From contig JARHVA010003169.1 in assembly GCA_037957365.1 (NCBI GenBank), positions 923,001 through 987,000 on the forward strand: DNA of 64,000 nucleotides, written 5' to 3'. Both the position numbers and the translations under genes were made by a program. Below the pieces are notes generated by a model. That model saw only the letters and a program-made list of their open reading frames with translations. It did not search any database and had not been told where the DNA came from. This DNA comes from Torreya grandis. Lineage: Eukaryota > Streptophyta > Pinopsida > Cupressales > Taxaceae. Positions 27,231 through 39,780 of the stretch are shown piece by piece. Positions within the stretch are counted from its first letter, which is position 1. Each line of letters starts with the position of its first letter.

Positions 27231-27889
27231 ATTTCAATGAATAATGGATAGTTATGGTGTGTGTTATAGGTGGCATATCCTATGAATTGAAATTAATCTA
27301 TTGGGAACTAAATAAATGATCCATTAATGCTTCAAATTGGATTTATATCAATATCTCTAGGGACTTTGAGTTCATTCAGGACTTGATTGAGAATCTCTTG
27401 ATGTACCAATCATGTCTTAAGAAGATCCATGAGAAAGATTTGATCCAGATTCTTCTCAAGATGTTGGATGATTTCTCTATAGTTTGTTGGAATAAATCAA
27501 GAATTTTTTTATATATATTGACCTTTTTAGATGTAGAGGTAGATGGATATTTTGGAGGTGCTCTAAGAACTGTAATCTTGCCATGTTATGTAGTTACTAC
27601 ATAGTCATTTATTACCTATTAATTTTAAAGATGGTGGATGGTAGTTGTGTGGGATATTGGGGGCCTCAAATTTTAATTGTATTGATAAAATTATATGGAA
27701 TGGAATTATAATTAGTTCTTTTGGAAGTGGAGGCTTGATTATGATCCTTAAGTGGTTTCTTTTGCCTCTTATAGTGCTTCGGTAAGGAGTCTTGATATAT
27801 TCCCAACTACTAATTTTTGGATTGACTAGTGGGACTCTCCTTTATACTTTATATAACTTATTTATCAATTAAATATTGGATGTAGTACC

Positions 27890-28960
27890 TTAATTACATG
27901 CAGTTATTGATATCATGTCCCTTAACTTTATGATATTGATAAAATTCATCTTCATGATACCAATCTGGTCATGGTTTACTATCATCCAATGGACAGATTT
28001 TAGGGAGAGTAATCATATTAGCAATAATTAATTGTTGTAGGACATTTTATATTGGTATACGAAGACTAGTTAGAGGAATTTTTCCCATTTAGGGATTTGA
28101 ATTTCCCTGTGGTAACCTTATGGTGGAGATAGTTTGCCTTTTATTAGTAAGGGAATATTTCTACACTATCTAAATATGTTCAAAGTCTATTACACCATCC
28201 CCTATGATATTTTTATTCTTATTGAAGACTTAAATATTACCCAAAAAAGTATTATCTTGGTTGTGAATCTATTCATTTTGGGTATATAGTTTAATTATCC
28301 CTTTTTCAAAGAGTGCTTTTTCAAATTGAATCCCATTTTCTATGATTTCATCAAAATACTTGGCACATTGTAGTTTTAGTTGATATTTCAATTTAGAATT
28401 AAGATTATAAATGAATATCTTGGCCAACTCCTTCTCAGAAACCATGCACCAGAATCAATTGGTGAGGCTTCTCCAACATTTTAAGAATGAGGCTAAGATT
28501 TCCCATTTTATTTCCATAGTATTATAAAGATATATGATATAGATTCCATGTTCAATGTTGAAGGATAAGTGTCTCATAAATTTTTTTTAACTCCCCAAAG
28601 CTAGATATGGACCCTTTAGGTAAATTCATGAACCATTCTAGTGTGGACCCCATGGACTTTAGGGAAGAGTATAAGAAGGTAAGCATAATCATAGGTAACT
28701 TCATGACATGATAAATATAATTATTACATGTGGTCTCATGGATATCTTTTCCCTTTATATTTGTGAAATTTTAGAATCTTTAAGTGTGTTGAGAAATGTA
28801 ATTGCAAGATACTCATGTCCAAAGGAGATGTGCAAAAGTATTCATATTTATATCTCATTGTTTGGGTGTGAGGATTAATATGTTGAAGAGTCTCATTTAT
28901 CATCCTCCACTCTTGAGTGAATTAGGGGTCATTAGGATATTGGAGGCTTATGATTGGATT
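27890..28960 (-). pseudogene. Gag with remnant zinc knuckle
   Basis: The minus strand reads DEFYQYHKVKGHDINNCM near 27905-27955. This is the C-x2-C/H..GH....C knuckle of Tat/Athila gag, with the first cysteine replaced by tyrosine. The retrotransposon gag core lies upstream at about 28300-28950 (for example WRMINETLQHINPHTQTM and LKILKFHKYKGK) and is heavily interrupted. The 5' coding end near 29160-29460 holds two overlapping open stretches of about 86-100 codons without a clear domain. One may be the original gag N-terminus. Confidence 0.65.
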
Positions 28961-29689
28961 GTTTTAGGCCTTGAGTGATTGGTATTGATATTTATAACAT
29001 GTTGTCTTGGTGAATTGGTTCTTTGGTTTTGAGCACAAAATTGAGAGGCAAGAGAATTAATTTGTTGGGTCAATTAGTTTAATTGATCCTAAAATATGGT
29101 TATACTCTTCTTAACCTAAACATTATTATTTTGTGGGGGTTATTATTATTCATCAAGTTATTATTCATGATCCACAAGATTCATCTTCCTTTTGTTCTTG
29201 GTTGACATTATTTTGATGTTGTGGAGTGTTAGGTCTAGTATATGGGTGAATGAAATGTTGTAAGAGGCTTGGTTTAAAGGTAGGGGGTAGTGTGCCCCCC
29301 ATCCTAATGACTTGGGATACAATTTGATAATGGTTATCATATATATATTGGTCAAATTGAGACCAAACCTCATCATTATGAAATAATTCATTCGTAAAGT
29401 GATCTTCCTCTTCAAGGGTATGCATGTCACTATGTGTGTCATCATTATCTTAGCTTCATTCACCTAGATTTCAAATGATGTCATTTTCTTGATTATATCC
29501 TTGTCCCATTCTTAGAATTTGTGCATGGGTTCTAATAGGCATGCTAGATGGTTAAGGTGATGTGAGAATAGTGATTAGGTGTGACTTTGATATAGGGTGA
29601 TGAGAGAGAAGGTGACTTTGGATACTAATTTTTTCTAAGACCCTAGATTAAAATTGGTCAAGAGGGGTGATTAAATGTTAATTTTACTT

Positions 29690-30645
29690 GAATTTTAGAA
29701 TAAGAAGATCAAAGTGACCAATAATTACCAAATTAAATAACCTATAAGGGGTCAATCTAACAAGAAGACAATGAGGATCAGATGACTAGATACCCTTTAA
29801 TCTTGCAAGATGATGACTAGATGGGTGATAGTTATAAATAGGTAAGATGATAAGATGATGGGTGTTAGACTAAAACCTAACAAGGTGATATAATTTGATA
29901 AATTTTGGTCAAGTATGGGTTAAATGAAGTGACGAATAGGATGACAAATGAGCAATAAAGTTTTGGTTTCAAGAAAAGGGTTTATTATCCAAGGGGTGTG
30001 AATAGTGATATGAAGTAATTTGGTTTTGATTATAATATGGGATATGCCTTAAGGGTATCTAGGTGTTTTTGATAAAATTTATAGGATGACATGGCTCATA
30101 AATAATATGGCCCTGACATAATACTCACACAAGCATGCCCAATCACAAGCCTTAATTTTTGTCAACTAAATGAGTGTGTAACCCAATGCCTACACTATCT
30201 AATAGATTAAAAGGAGAGGATGTAGGCTTATGACCCATTATGGAATATATTGAACCCTCTCAACCCCATCTATACTTGATAATCACTTGGTTATTACTAC
30301 TGAATCAAAGAGTAGAGTACCTATTATGGCTGATGGGTCTTATGTTAGATATACACAAGGGTGTATAAGGGAGTCCCTAAGATATAAAAATGTACATGGG
30401 TCCCAAATATATATAGGATGTTATATAATTTCTGGTTTAGATAATTAACTCTTCCCCTTCATGGATGACCTATATGGGGTCAATTGCTTAGCCTAATGAC
30501 ATCTCTCCCTGATATTTATACTCTAATGGAACATAGAGTTTGGTTAAATTCATGATGATGAAATTGACATAACCAACCCATAATGACTAAGTCAGTGAGT
30601 GGGGATTAATTCCATGTCATGCATTATCCTAAAACAAAATAGGTT
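29690..30645. other. Unassigned, possibly decayed 5' LTR of the Tat-like element
   Basis: Position suggests the 5' LTR of the minus-strand gypsy copy. I see no second copy, promoter or coding sequence that would confirm this. Confidence 0.25.
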
Positions 30646-30716
30646 AACATATAGGCAAACAAGATTAATTTATCTGATTAATTACTAATGTGAGGAAATT
30701 TAAATAAGAAAGCAAG

Positions 30717-30749
<33 letters not shown>

Positions 30750-30810
30750 ATAGGCAAACAAGATTAATTTATCTGATTAATTACCCATGTGAGGAAATTT
30801 AAATAAGCAA
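30646..30810 (+). repeat. Direct duplication around a short (TA)n
   Basis: A unit of about 64 bp starting AACATATAGGCAAACAAG at 30646 recurs at about 30744, separated by a (TA)n tract (about 30717-30742). The copies are nearly identical, so the event is recent or the region is being homogenised. Confidence 0.75.
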
Positions 30811-30870
30811 AGCAAGAAAGACACAATACACACACACCCACCCATGTGAGGAAATTTATATGTATGTATG

Positions 30871-30910
<40 letters not shown>

Positions 30911-30993
30911 CATATATATATATACATACATATATATACATGTATATATATATATATACATATATATATATACATATATATATATACATATAC

Positions 30994-31040
<47 letters not shown>

Positions 31041-31041
31041 C

Positions 31042-31096
<55 letters not shown>

Positions 31097-31144
31097 CTTT
31101 GTGTGTCTTTCTTGCTTTGCCTATTTAAATTTCCTCACATGGGT
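30783..31144. repeat. Inverted repeat enclosing a 230-bp (TA)n-rich microsatellite
   Basis: ACCCATGTGAGGAAATTTAA at 30783 continues for about 44 bases, and its reverse complement occupies about 31101-31144 with roughly one or two mismatches. Between the arms lie a CA/CCCA stretch, a third partial copy of the unit (about 30838-30858) and (TA)n mixed with TACATA units. The whole block can fold into one large hairpin. The open frames on both strands here are microsatellite translations. Confidence 0.85.
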
Positions 31145-31149
31145 ATATA

Positions 31150-34100
31150 TATAAGTATAATATTAAAACTATTAATTAAGGCACTCTACATACAAGAAAA
31201 AAATCTAGTAAATCAATCTAGTTCCTCCTCCTTAGATGGTCCTACAAAAAATGGATTAGTAGTTTTAAAATAGGCAAAATTACTTCTTTCTTACAAAAAT
31301 GCAAATAAATTAAAAAAAACCTTCTAGAGACTAAAAAAACACATATTTTAAGAAATATCAAAAATATTAAAACCATGGTATTTTTGATAGTTAACTAACC
31401 ATGATAGTGATCGTGAGGTTTCTATAAAATTGCTAGTTGGTAGATAAAATCATAAGTCTTACATCAAAATCATGACTCACAATTTGTGGTTTTGCAAGAA
31501 AATAAAAACCTTAATAGTCTAAAACTTAAACTAACTAAGATACTAAAACTACGAAAAAAATATTTAAGAAATTCTAAAATGTTACTTATATATAGAAATA
31601 CAAAGGTAAGATAAGACTTGACCTTTAGAAACCTAACTATTTGGAATCACAAAATAAATTTTGGATTTAGAATGTGCACAAGGTAAAATATGATAGATTT
31701 TATATTTCTACTAGAGGATAAGAGAGATTAAAAATACCTACTAATATAAATTTTTAATGTATTTTTAGTAAAAATTGCTTATTTAAAAGCAAAATCACTT
31801 CTTTCAAATAAAATAACTATTTCACAAGTTGTGATTTTATACAGGATAACAAAAGGGGTATAGATGAAGGATTTAGATTACTTCAGGTGATTCCTCTTTC
31901 ATCCTACCAAAAATTAATAAAAACATAGAGACAAGAAAATTTTATATAGTCAAAGCTGGCAAACTACCCTAATAGTTTTAATCACAAAGGCAAAACACTA
32001 TTCTTGAGAGCAATATTGCAACTTTTATGATAATATCATGATTGCACATCTGCAGCTTTGTGGATTGACTATAGAGATATCTAGGGATGGTAACTTCCTT
32101 TATTATACACAAAAAAACCAATAAGAGACATAAAATTGTTAAAGGGTCAAGGTTAATTATGTTAACCTAATATTTTAATTATGAAGGCAAAATCAATAAT
32201 TGCGAAGGTAATATCGTGTTTTTTCTGGCCATGTCATGATTATGTTTTAGTGGTATTTCTTCAAAATAATTGACTTTTAAGATTATAAATAACTAGGTTA
32301 TTCCATATCCCTATAAGACCAAATAGATTAATAGGGACCCACATAAGCTTAAATGTCTATGCTAGACTGGTTATTTTATCTTAACACTACATTTTGCAAA
32401 ATCATAAGTTATATGTCAAAACCATAGATATTTTTTGCAAAATATCCTTTCAAATTTTTTTGGTATTTTATAAATCCAAAAATACTATAAAAAAATAATT
32501 CGTTGGTGGTCAAGATGATAGTTAGTGACAAATCACTAATCTTATGACAAAACTACTACTGTAATACCATGATTTGTAGAGTTAAATCACTTTTTGCTTG
32601 TACATGAAAATTTGATCAAACTCAGAGATTTTTATTCATCCAGTCAATCTTACAAGCTATAAAAACACTTATAATAGGTAATATAATTAAATAAAAAGAG
32701 TCAATGTCCCACTGTGGTTTCTAATGTATTATAATATTTTTGATTTATTGATCAAAACTAGCAAAAAATAGTAAGCTAAACCCAACAACATAATAACATC
32801 AAAGGAAGGAAATAAAGGAAAAATAAATAATTAAGAATGAAATATTAACATCACCTTGTCCCTTATGAATTATCTCTAAGATCTTCAAACTAATTCCAAT
32901 GCAAAATTGATTGAATATGGATTGATTTCTTATGGCTTCAAAATGACTCCAATAGCTTCCTTAGATAGTTGAATGGGTTTAAAAGACTATGAGGATGATT
33001 TAGTATGGTTGAGTATGAGAGTATAATGATGGATTATGGATTTTCCAATTTATTTTTTTCATTTCCCAAGCATGACTTTTATAGGATGGTGGAAGGGATT
33101 TCTAGGGAATTTCAAGTTATTTATAATTATTTAGTTTAGAGACTTCTAGAATCTTTGAGGAGTTTCTATAGTTATAGAGGTTTCTTGGTTAGTTTAAGGG
33201 ATAGTGGGGGATTAGATGGGGATTAAATGAGGTTTAGGGTGGTAGGTTGGCTAGGGAGTAGTTGAATAAATAGGAATTTTGAATTTACAAATGGGATTGT
33301 GGGTAGTTAATGCAATAAGATTAGTGGATAAATAGGCTAATTAGTAAGTTAATGGGGTAATTAATTGGTAATAAGGGTATATAAAGGTTTATGGGGTGTA
33401 GAGACTATTATATAAAAAATTAGGATTTTAATGAATTGCTTAAGGCTATATTTATTAGATAAGTGGGTTTAATAGAATTATTAAGACAAGCATATTTAGG
33501 TGCATACAACTCTAGTACTTTAATTTAATCACACTACTAAAATAAAAGGGCTAAATCTATACAACCTGATTTGTCAAAAAACCACAAATACTATGTCTTT
33601 TTTGCTCTTTCACATGAAGGTTTTGATGATGAATATAACCCTTGTTTGTGTGGTCATTTTGGGTCTTTTGGTCTTTTTTATGTCTTGTTTTCCATATTTG
33701 TTACATCCCTAGTGGTCCTAAGTCATGTATTCCTAGTCTAAAGTGACCATAGCTTGTTCTACTTGGTCTTAACTCTATTTTTAGACCCCAAGACACTAGA
33801 TCCCTTATTTAGATAGTGGTGTCACATGGTGCTAGTATTAAATGATCATTTTATTTTTGTGTTCTAGGTCCTAACCCTCCTTTGATCCTTCTCTTATTCT
33901 TTTATCCCTCTTTTACATCTTGTCAACTAATGAACAAGGTATTACATTCAAATAAAAGATCCTTCGATATAAAGAGCCTCACAAGGCATTTCACATCTAG
34001 CACTTATTATCATAGCACATAATTACATAAAATTAGTCAATCGTACAACTCAATACACTACATATTACTCAGTTATCACATTTAGGTTTGCATGCTTGAT

Positions 34101-34690
34101 AAAATAAGGGTCTAAGTGAAGTTAATTATAGCATATCATGAATTTTGATTATGCACATTCCTTAAGGGAGAATTATAAGTGATTTGAGACCCCTACCATT
34201 AGGGTTAATGTAGGTAGTGCTCAGGACAATAGGGGTTATATTATGCATGATCGTAATATCCCCAAACTAGTTTTTCCATTTATTTTGCATTTTATTCAGT
34301 TGTTGTTTCATGTGTGTAGGTGTTCATTAGGGTTTTGAAATATATTCAAGCAAAATAGTGACACTAGTGATATTTTAGAAGTCAAAAAATCATCTATAGG
34401 TCCCTTAACTCTAATAAAAATTTCTTGAAATTTTTAAACAAATCTTATAAGAAGGAAAATAGTTCTATACTTGGACACTAGCACCACATGGTGCTAGTAT
34501 CCACATCAGGTCACTACTATCTAAAGTTTGATTTCAATTATAGTCACAAAACCAAATATGTCTAGATGATCTCTATACATGTTTTAGCCTTTTAAGTCCT
34601 ATAAACACATGTATTTCCATAGCTAAGTACCATTTATTTACATCTTTACTATTTTTTAAATAACTTGTCAAAAAAATTATTTATTAAATT
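31150..34690. other. Unassigned AT-rich stretch
   Basis: I see no recognised domain, no long repeat with other parts of the window, and only short frames. Composition is like very old transposon DNA. The only structures noted are a short hairpin at 34477 and its relative at about 33821. Confidence 0.3.
34477..34498. repeat. Perfect 10-bp inverted repeat
   Basis: ACTAGCACCA and TGGTGCTAGT are separated by CA. A related half (CACATGGTGCTAGTA) occurs at 33823-33837. Function unknown; probably part of an old element. Confidence 0.6.
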
Positions 34691-35780
34691 CATTTTGATG
34701 TGGAGGAAAAATACTATTCATGCCAACACTATTCCTTAGTTACTATTCACTGATGACATCGTGGACACTATTTATCTTGATGAGGTGTCCAAAACCCTAT
34801 TTATGATGGATATGTGGAATGGGTCACAAAATTTATCTTGAAGAACATAAAGGGAGTTGTTTTTGGCATCTAGTATGCACATGGGTCTAAATTCCAAGTG
34901 GGGGGTACCTTTTAAAGATTCCACAAATTTTTGAAAGCATGTATAAATAAGAGACAAATTTTACTATGCACACCCATGTGAAGTGGATGATAAATGGGAG
35001 AAAGTGAAGAGAGTATTCACATGAGTTACTATTCCCTTAAATAATAAGGGTTAGGAATTTATCCTTGAAGATTGCTTTTTGACCTTGTCTTTTATCTCTT
35101 AATGGTGGTTGCTTGATCTTTTATCTTCATTACCTCTTAGTGGAGAATTATTTATCTATTATATTTATCCCTTACTATAGGAAGAGGGTATGATTCCTTG
35201 GGTGGATAGATGTTTCTTCATTCTTGGAGTTATTTAGCTTTGTAGACGCTAGAAAACTACACACTTACAGTTTTTTATGTCTAAATCCCTTGGGACCCAC
35301 TAAAGGCCCCCTAAAACCTATCCATTAACCAAACCCTCTTAACCTAACCAAATCACTACTATCCTATTCACATAGTACTATTAAAAAATAATATTCACTA
35401 TCACTATTCATTGTGGGACCCACTATCACTATTCAATGTGGGACCCACTGTCACTGTTTATAAAGACATGGAAAGTGAAATGGAAGGTTATTTGGGAGAT
35501 GATATGGAATGTGAAATGGCTTAAGAGTGAGGTGGCTTGATGTGAGACATCATACCCCACCTAGGACCCTTTCCCAAGGTGATTAATGACCTCATTTAAG
35601 CATCACAAAGGGCTACCCTTGAAATATAGTGAATTTCCCCTTAAGGGGCCATCATTCAACATGTATTTTATCTTCACACATTTAATTGGCATTAAAAATT
35701 ATATACCCACCTCTTTAGTTCTTTGGAAAAGACAAAGGGCACTATATCCACCCATTTTTGACTTTTTATCAAAGTGAGAA

Positions 35781-36303
35781 ACCCATGATCAAGGTGAGAA
35801 TCCCACCACCCTCATATTTTGACTCATTCATGTACTCACATGGAAAATGGAACCAAATTAAATGAGGCATATATTTAATTAATATAATTAAGACAATAAA
35901 GGGTGGTGAAAAGTTTTTTGGCCTCATTTAGGCCCATGTGCATGATTTCCATTCAAAATTAGACTCATGTGCAAGGTGGGAGACACACCAACCCAAATTG
36001 GAGACCCATGATCAAGGTAAGAATACCACCACCCTCATATTTTGACTCATTCATGTACCCACATGGAAAATGACACCAAATTTTTTGGGGCATCTCTTTA
36101 AGTCCTTGGATGAAGACAAGAAAGGGTGGTGAAAAGTATTTTGGCCTCATTCAGGCCTATGTGCATGATTCTCATTCAAAATTAGACTCATGTGTAAGGT
36201 GGGAGACACACCAACCGAAATGGGATACCCATGATCAAGGTGGTAATTCCACCACCCTCATATTTTATCTCATTCATGAACCACATGGAATATGGTACCA
36301 TAC
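35781..36303 (+). repeat. 223-bp tandem repeat, about 2.3 copies
   Basis: Units start with ACCCATGATCAAGG at 35781, 36004 and 36227. Each holds CCACCACCCTCATATTTTG and, in the two full units, GGGTGGTGAAAAG and GGGAGACACACCAACC. The third unit breaks off near the TATA box. The open frames crossing it (35965-36150 minus, 36110-36436 plus) are repeat sequence. Just before it, two or three shorter copies of CACTATTCA..GTGGGACCCACT lie at 35395-35455. Confidence 0.85.
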
Positions 36304-36346
36304 TTCTACTCTTCCCTATTTTGGCATGATTCTTCACAACAAATGC

Positions 36347-36354
36347 TATAAATA
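36347..36354 (+). promoter_or_regulatory. TATA box downstream of tandem repeats
   Basis: TATAAATA lies about 45 bp after the last repeat unit, in the order enhancer-like repeats then core promoter seen in many LTRs. It suggests plus-strand transcription of the inserted sequence. Confidence 0.45.
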
Positions 36355-37682
36355 CTCCCTTTCTCCTTCACCAAAGGCTAATTTATTTTTGGTTAAATCA
36401 TTCTTGTTTCATTTTTTCTACTTTTTAATGAGGTAATCCACTTGATAAGGATTTCATTCATCTTGGAGGATAAGAGCATCAAGTAGTTAGACTCTACCAA
36501 ATTTTCTTTAAGCTCCATCAATAATAACATCATCAACCATCTTCATCAAACATCAAGGTAACATTTGTTTGATTTTTGTGTTTTAATTATTTTCATTTCT
36601 TGGCCTTATTATTTCCTTGAAATCACACATTTATACCCTTAGTGTATTCTCTTTTAATCCCTTTATCTCCTTATCCTCTTATCCCTTTACTTCTTTTTCC
36701 ATTCACCCATCCACCCTTTACCTCCTTGTTTCACCTTGACCATTTATCTCTTTACTTTTCTATCTTCCTACCACCTTGAGCATTTATATTTTTTTAATAT
36801 TTTCCATCTTGACATATTGAAATATTAATATATTTTACCATTTATCCTCCCTTTATTAACTGTCATTTACCCATTTAACCATTTATCAACTCAACCAAAA
36901 CAAAAACCACCATTTTGCCTTAACCAATTTTTAGCACTAGTTGATTCAACTAGTCATTATTTTAACAAAGAATGTAACTTATTTGTTTTATTTTAGTTAT
37001 TTAATTCTACTTTATTTTTATAGTTTTATTTTTCTATTATTTTATATAAAATCCTTTCATTTTAATTTATCAACTTAAGTGTTTACAACATGTGGATTGA
37101 CAGCCTCCTAGAAAGCTCTCGCTTCTATGATCTATCTCATGCTAGGCAATCCACCTTTCTACTTGTCTAACAAAAAAAAATTGTAGTATTTTTTTCTTAT
37201 TTTTATGTAATCATCCAAATCCAAATAGTATCTATACATAATCACTTGGATCCAATGTGCACACATTCAACAGGCATTTTTCTACACACCCTTCTTCACT
37301 AATTTCTTTCCAAATTTAGAAAAAGAAAAAAATGATAGAAATAGGGTTATAAATTCTATATATGAATAGTCCTTTGATTTTTAAGATGGGATAGAATAAA
37401 TAAAGCCTTATGTGAAGGATAGGATAGAGGTCAAAGAGTGTAAGCTTTGGGATAAATCTTTGAAATCCTCCTTGTCATGATAAGGCCAATTTTGCATGTG
37501 TTATGTAAGCTTGTTGAAGATTAATGAGAATATATTGTGTGTTTTTGAATAAGCCTTGTGGTCACATTTTTGAAGAATTTAATTTTATGAGATGTGTTTT
37601 TTGAGATATTCTTGTCTATTTTAAGAGATAATTTTGAGATTTTTGTATTATTTAATCCGTCATGTGATTAGAGTCCACATCA

Positions 37683-38875
37683 AGTGGTGTCCAAGAAAGT
37701 TTTGATTCCTTGGGTAGAGGATGTAAGAAGAGAGTTTTGAGTTGAATATGTGAGTTTATGTTTTATTTTTTAGGTTTTGAAGAAATGGTAAATAAGAATG
37801 GATAAGAACCATTAAATGAAGATATGGAGAAAGATTTGAAGTAAATATAAGCATGCTTGCACATGATGATGGAGTATATTCAAGAAGAAAAGAGCCAAAT
37901 ATTTGGCATAGTGGTGAGGAAGAGAGTGAATTGGCTTATGAATATATTGATTGAGATAAGGAAGAGGCAAGAGTTGAGACTATCCTTAAGGAGAAAAGAG
38001 GAGAATAAAATAACCATGAGAGTTGTTTTGGATGGGTCATTAGTAGTCCATAATGAGATTGAAGAGCATGAGAAGCATGTAAGCATTGAAGAGAAAGAAG
38101 GCATCCAAAAATAGATACATTTAGAGGAAGATTGAATCTATTTAGAGTTTTAGATAGAGGAAGAAGGAAACCAAGAAGAGTTACATGTTTGTTAAAAGAA
38201 ACATTGGAGATGGTAGATGTGTAATCAAGTGTTAATGAGAGTGTGGATAATGAATTTTTAGGCTTGAGATAAGATATGCAAGTGAGGGTGTATGATGGTG
38301 AAGATAATCCAATAGTTGTTTGGATGATGTGTGAAGAAATCAAAGTTGGCTTTAGGTGGAGGTAGATGGTTAGTGGTGGGCTTAAGCTCACATGGAAGGA
38401 TGAGATGCATGGTAGAAAATCTTGGTGGAGTAGGTCAATTCATAATGGTGGGATTAATCCTATATGTGAGATTATTAGGATATGGATGAGAATTTGGTGG
38501 AGGAGAATTTTTTTGGGGTGGGCATCATCCCACAAAAAGAGAGAGAAGGGGTAGAAGTATGAAAATGAGAGAAGGAAAAATAGTAATTAGAATCTAAAAG
38601 TGAAGAAAAAAGGGGGAGAACATGGTGTGGTGTAAGGGTATGCTATGGTCTTCAAACTATATGACTAAAAGAGTGTTTTTACCATTTTCTCCATCCATGT
38701 GATTGAGAGATCACATTATAATATCTAAGGTGTCTGATGCAGGAGCATCCAAGGGTTTGTGCAATCTTACATAACCCAAAATAAAAGTGTTGTATGTTTT
38801 TTATTTTCCAATTAATGACAAGGGTAAAATTAGGGTAACTCATAGGAATTGAATTATTTTTAGCTAGATGAGAAA
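37683..38875 (+). pseudogene. Interior of the short LTR element; gag-like remnant of unknown family
   Basis: It begins AGTGGTGTCCAAGAAAG directly after the LTR, loosely like a Met-type primer site (TGGTATCAGAGC). On the plus strand a lysine- and glutamate-rich frame runs from about 37857 (VRKRVNWLMNILIEIRKRQE, then EEHEKHVSIEEKEGIQK), and a second open stretch spans 38366-38554 (KSWWSRSIHNGG). I recognise no zinc knuckle, protease or pol motif. Either this is the worn end of a gag or a protein unique to the family. Confidence that it was coding is moderate. Confidence 0.35.
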
Positions 38876-39780
38876 TGATGTGGAGGAAAAATACTATTCA
38901 TGCCAACACTATTCTTGAGTTACTATTCACTGATGATGTGGTAGACACTATTCATCTGGATGAGGTGTCTATAACACTATTTATGATGGATAGGTGGAAT
39001 GGGGTTCCAAATTTATTTAAAATCACATAAATGGACTTTTTTTTTTTCATTTATTATGCATATGGGTTGAAATTACAAGTGGGGAAAACCTTTTGAAGAT
39101 TCCACTAGTTTTTGGAAGCATATGCAAATGGGAGACAATATTTACTATGTAGATTGCACACCCATGTGAAGTGGATGTTGAAGGGGTCATATCTAAGGGG
39201 GAAAAGTGGAGAGATCCTTCATATGAGTTTCTATTCCATCACATGATAAGGGTGGTGAATTTATCCTTGAAGATTGCCTTTTGACCTTGTCTTTTGTATT
39301 TTTCTTAGTGGTGGTTGTTTTATCTTTTATATGCATTCCCTCTTATTAGAGAATTATTTATCTATTTTATTCATCCCTTACTCGTGGAGGAAGGCATGAT
39401 TATTTTGGTCGATGGATGTTTCTTCATGATTTGAGTTATTTAGGTTGTAAATTATATAAATGGATGCTCCTTTACTTTTTTAGATAGGCTAGAAGGAAGA
39501 AAGCCTTGTGTGAAGGCCAAGCTAGATGAAGAAAGGTGTAAGATTTGAGAGAAAGATTTGAAAAGCCTCCTTGGCATGATGAGGCCAATTTTTTATGTGT
39601 TATGTAACATTGTTGAATATTAATCAGAATATGTGTGTGTTATTGAAGAAGCTTTGTGGTGGTAGGTTTGAAGAATTTGAGTTTATGAGATGTGTTTTGT
39701 GCGATATGTTTATGAGTTTTGAGAGATAATTTTAATATTTATGGATTTTTTAATCCATCATGTAATTGGAGGACACATCA
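38876..39780 (+). repeat. 3' LTR of the short element (intact, 905 bp)
   Basis: It starts TGATGTGGAGG and ends GACACATCA, followed by CATTT. It contains TATATAAA at 39453-39460. It serves as the reference for recognising the insertion in the left LTR. Confidence 0.85.
39453..39460 (+). promoter_or_regulatory. TATA box in 3' LTR
   Basis: TATATAAA lies about 577 bp into the 905-bp LTR. The left LTR has a degraded counterpart near 37355, immediately after its insertion. Confidence 0.4.

Larger units (their letters stand above)
22550..29680 (-). mobile_element. Dead Tat/Ogre-type Ty3/gypsy gag-pol
   Basis: Read on the minus strand, domains appear in the order gag, retropepsin, reverse transcriptase, Ty3-type RNase H, a second RNase H, integrase, and integrase tail. 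The second RNase H directly before integrase is a known hallmark of the Tat lineage (Ogre, Retand and relatives). The protein motifs also match that lineage rather than chromoviruses. Every domain carries several stops and frameshifts, so the copy is inactive. LTRs could not be delimited: no long direct repeat is recognisable on the two sides, presumably through decay. A TCTAGGGTC sequence at about 29640-29655 could be the remains of the primer site. Confidence 0.8.
35238..37344 (+). mobile_element. 2.1 kb insertion, probably a solo LTR or LTR fragment
   Basis: This block is absent from the matching place in the intact LTR (after 39432). It contains tandem repeats, then a TATA box and a pyrimidine-rich AT-rich stretch, the layout of a retrotransposon LTR, but no coding sequence. 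The ends do not show clear TG/CA. The flanks TTTAG and AATAG are at best an imperfect target duplication. Confidence 0.5.
34696..37682 (+). repeat. 5' LTR, split by a 2.1 kb insertion
   Basis: 34696-35237 and about 37345-37682 align with the intact LTR at 38876-39780. The break falls after GTTATTTAG. Outside the insertion the copies agree over long runs, including the TG and CA ends. Confidence 0.8.

Noticed and set aside
30764..31273. Long Ile/Tyr open frames up to 137 codons
   Set aside because: Same cause: (TA)n and TACATA microsatellite inside the inverted repeat.
37936..38391. 151-codon minus-strand open frame
   Set aside because: Antisense to the lysine/glutamate-rich plus-strand interior of the short LTR element; serine/leucine-rich as expected for an antisense shadow.
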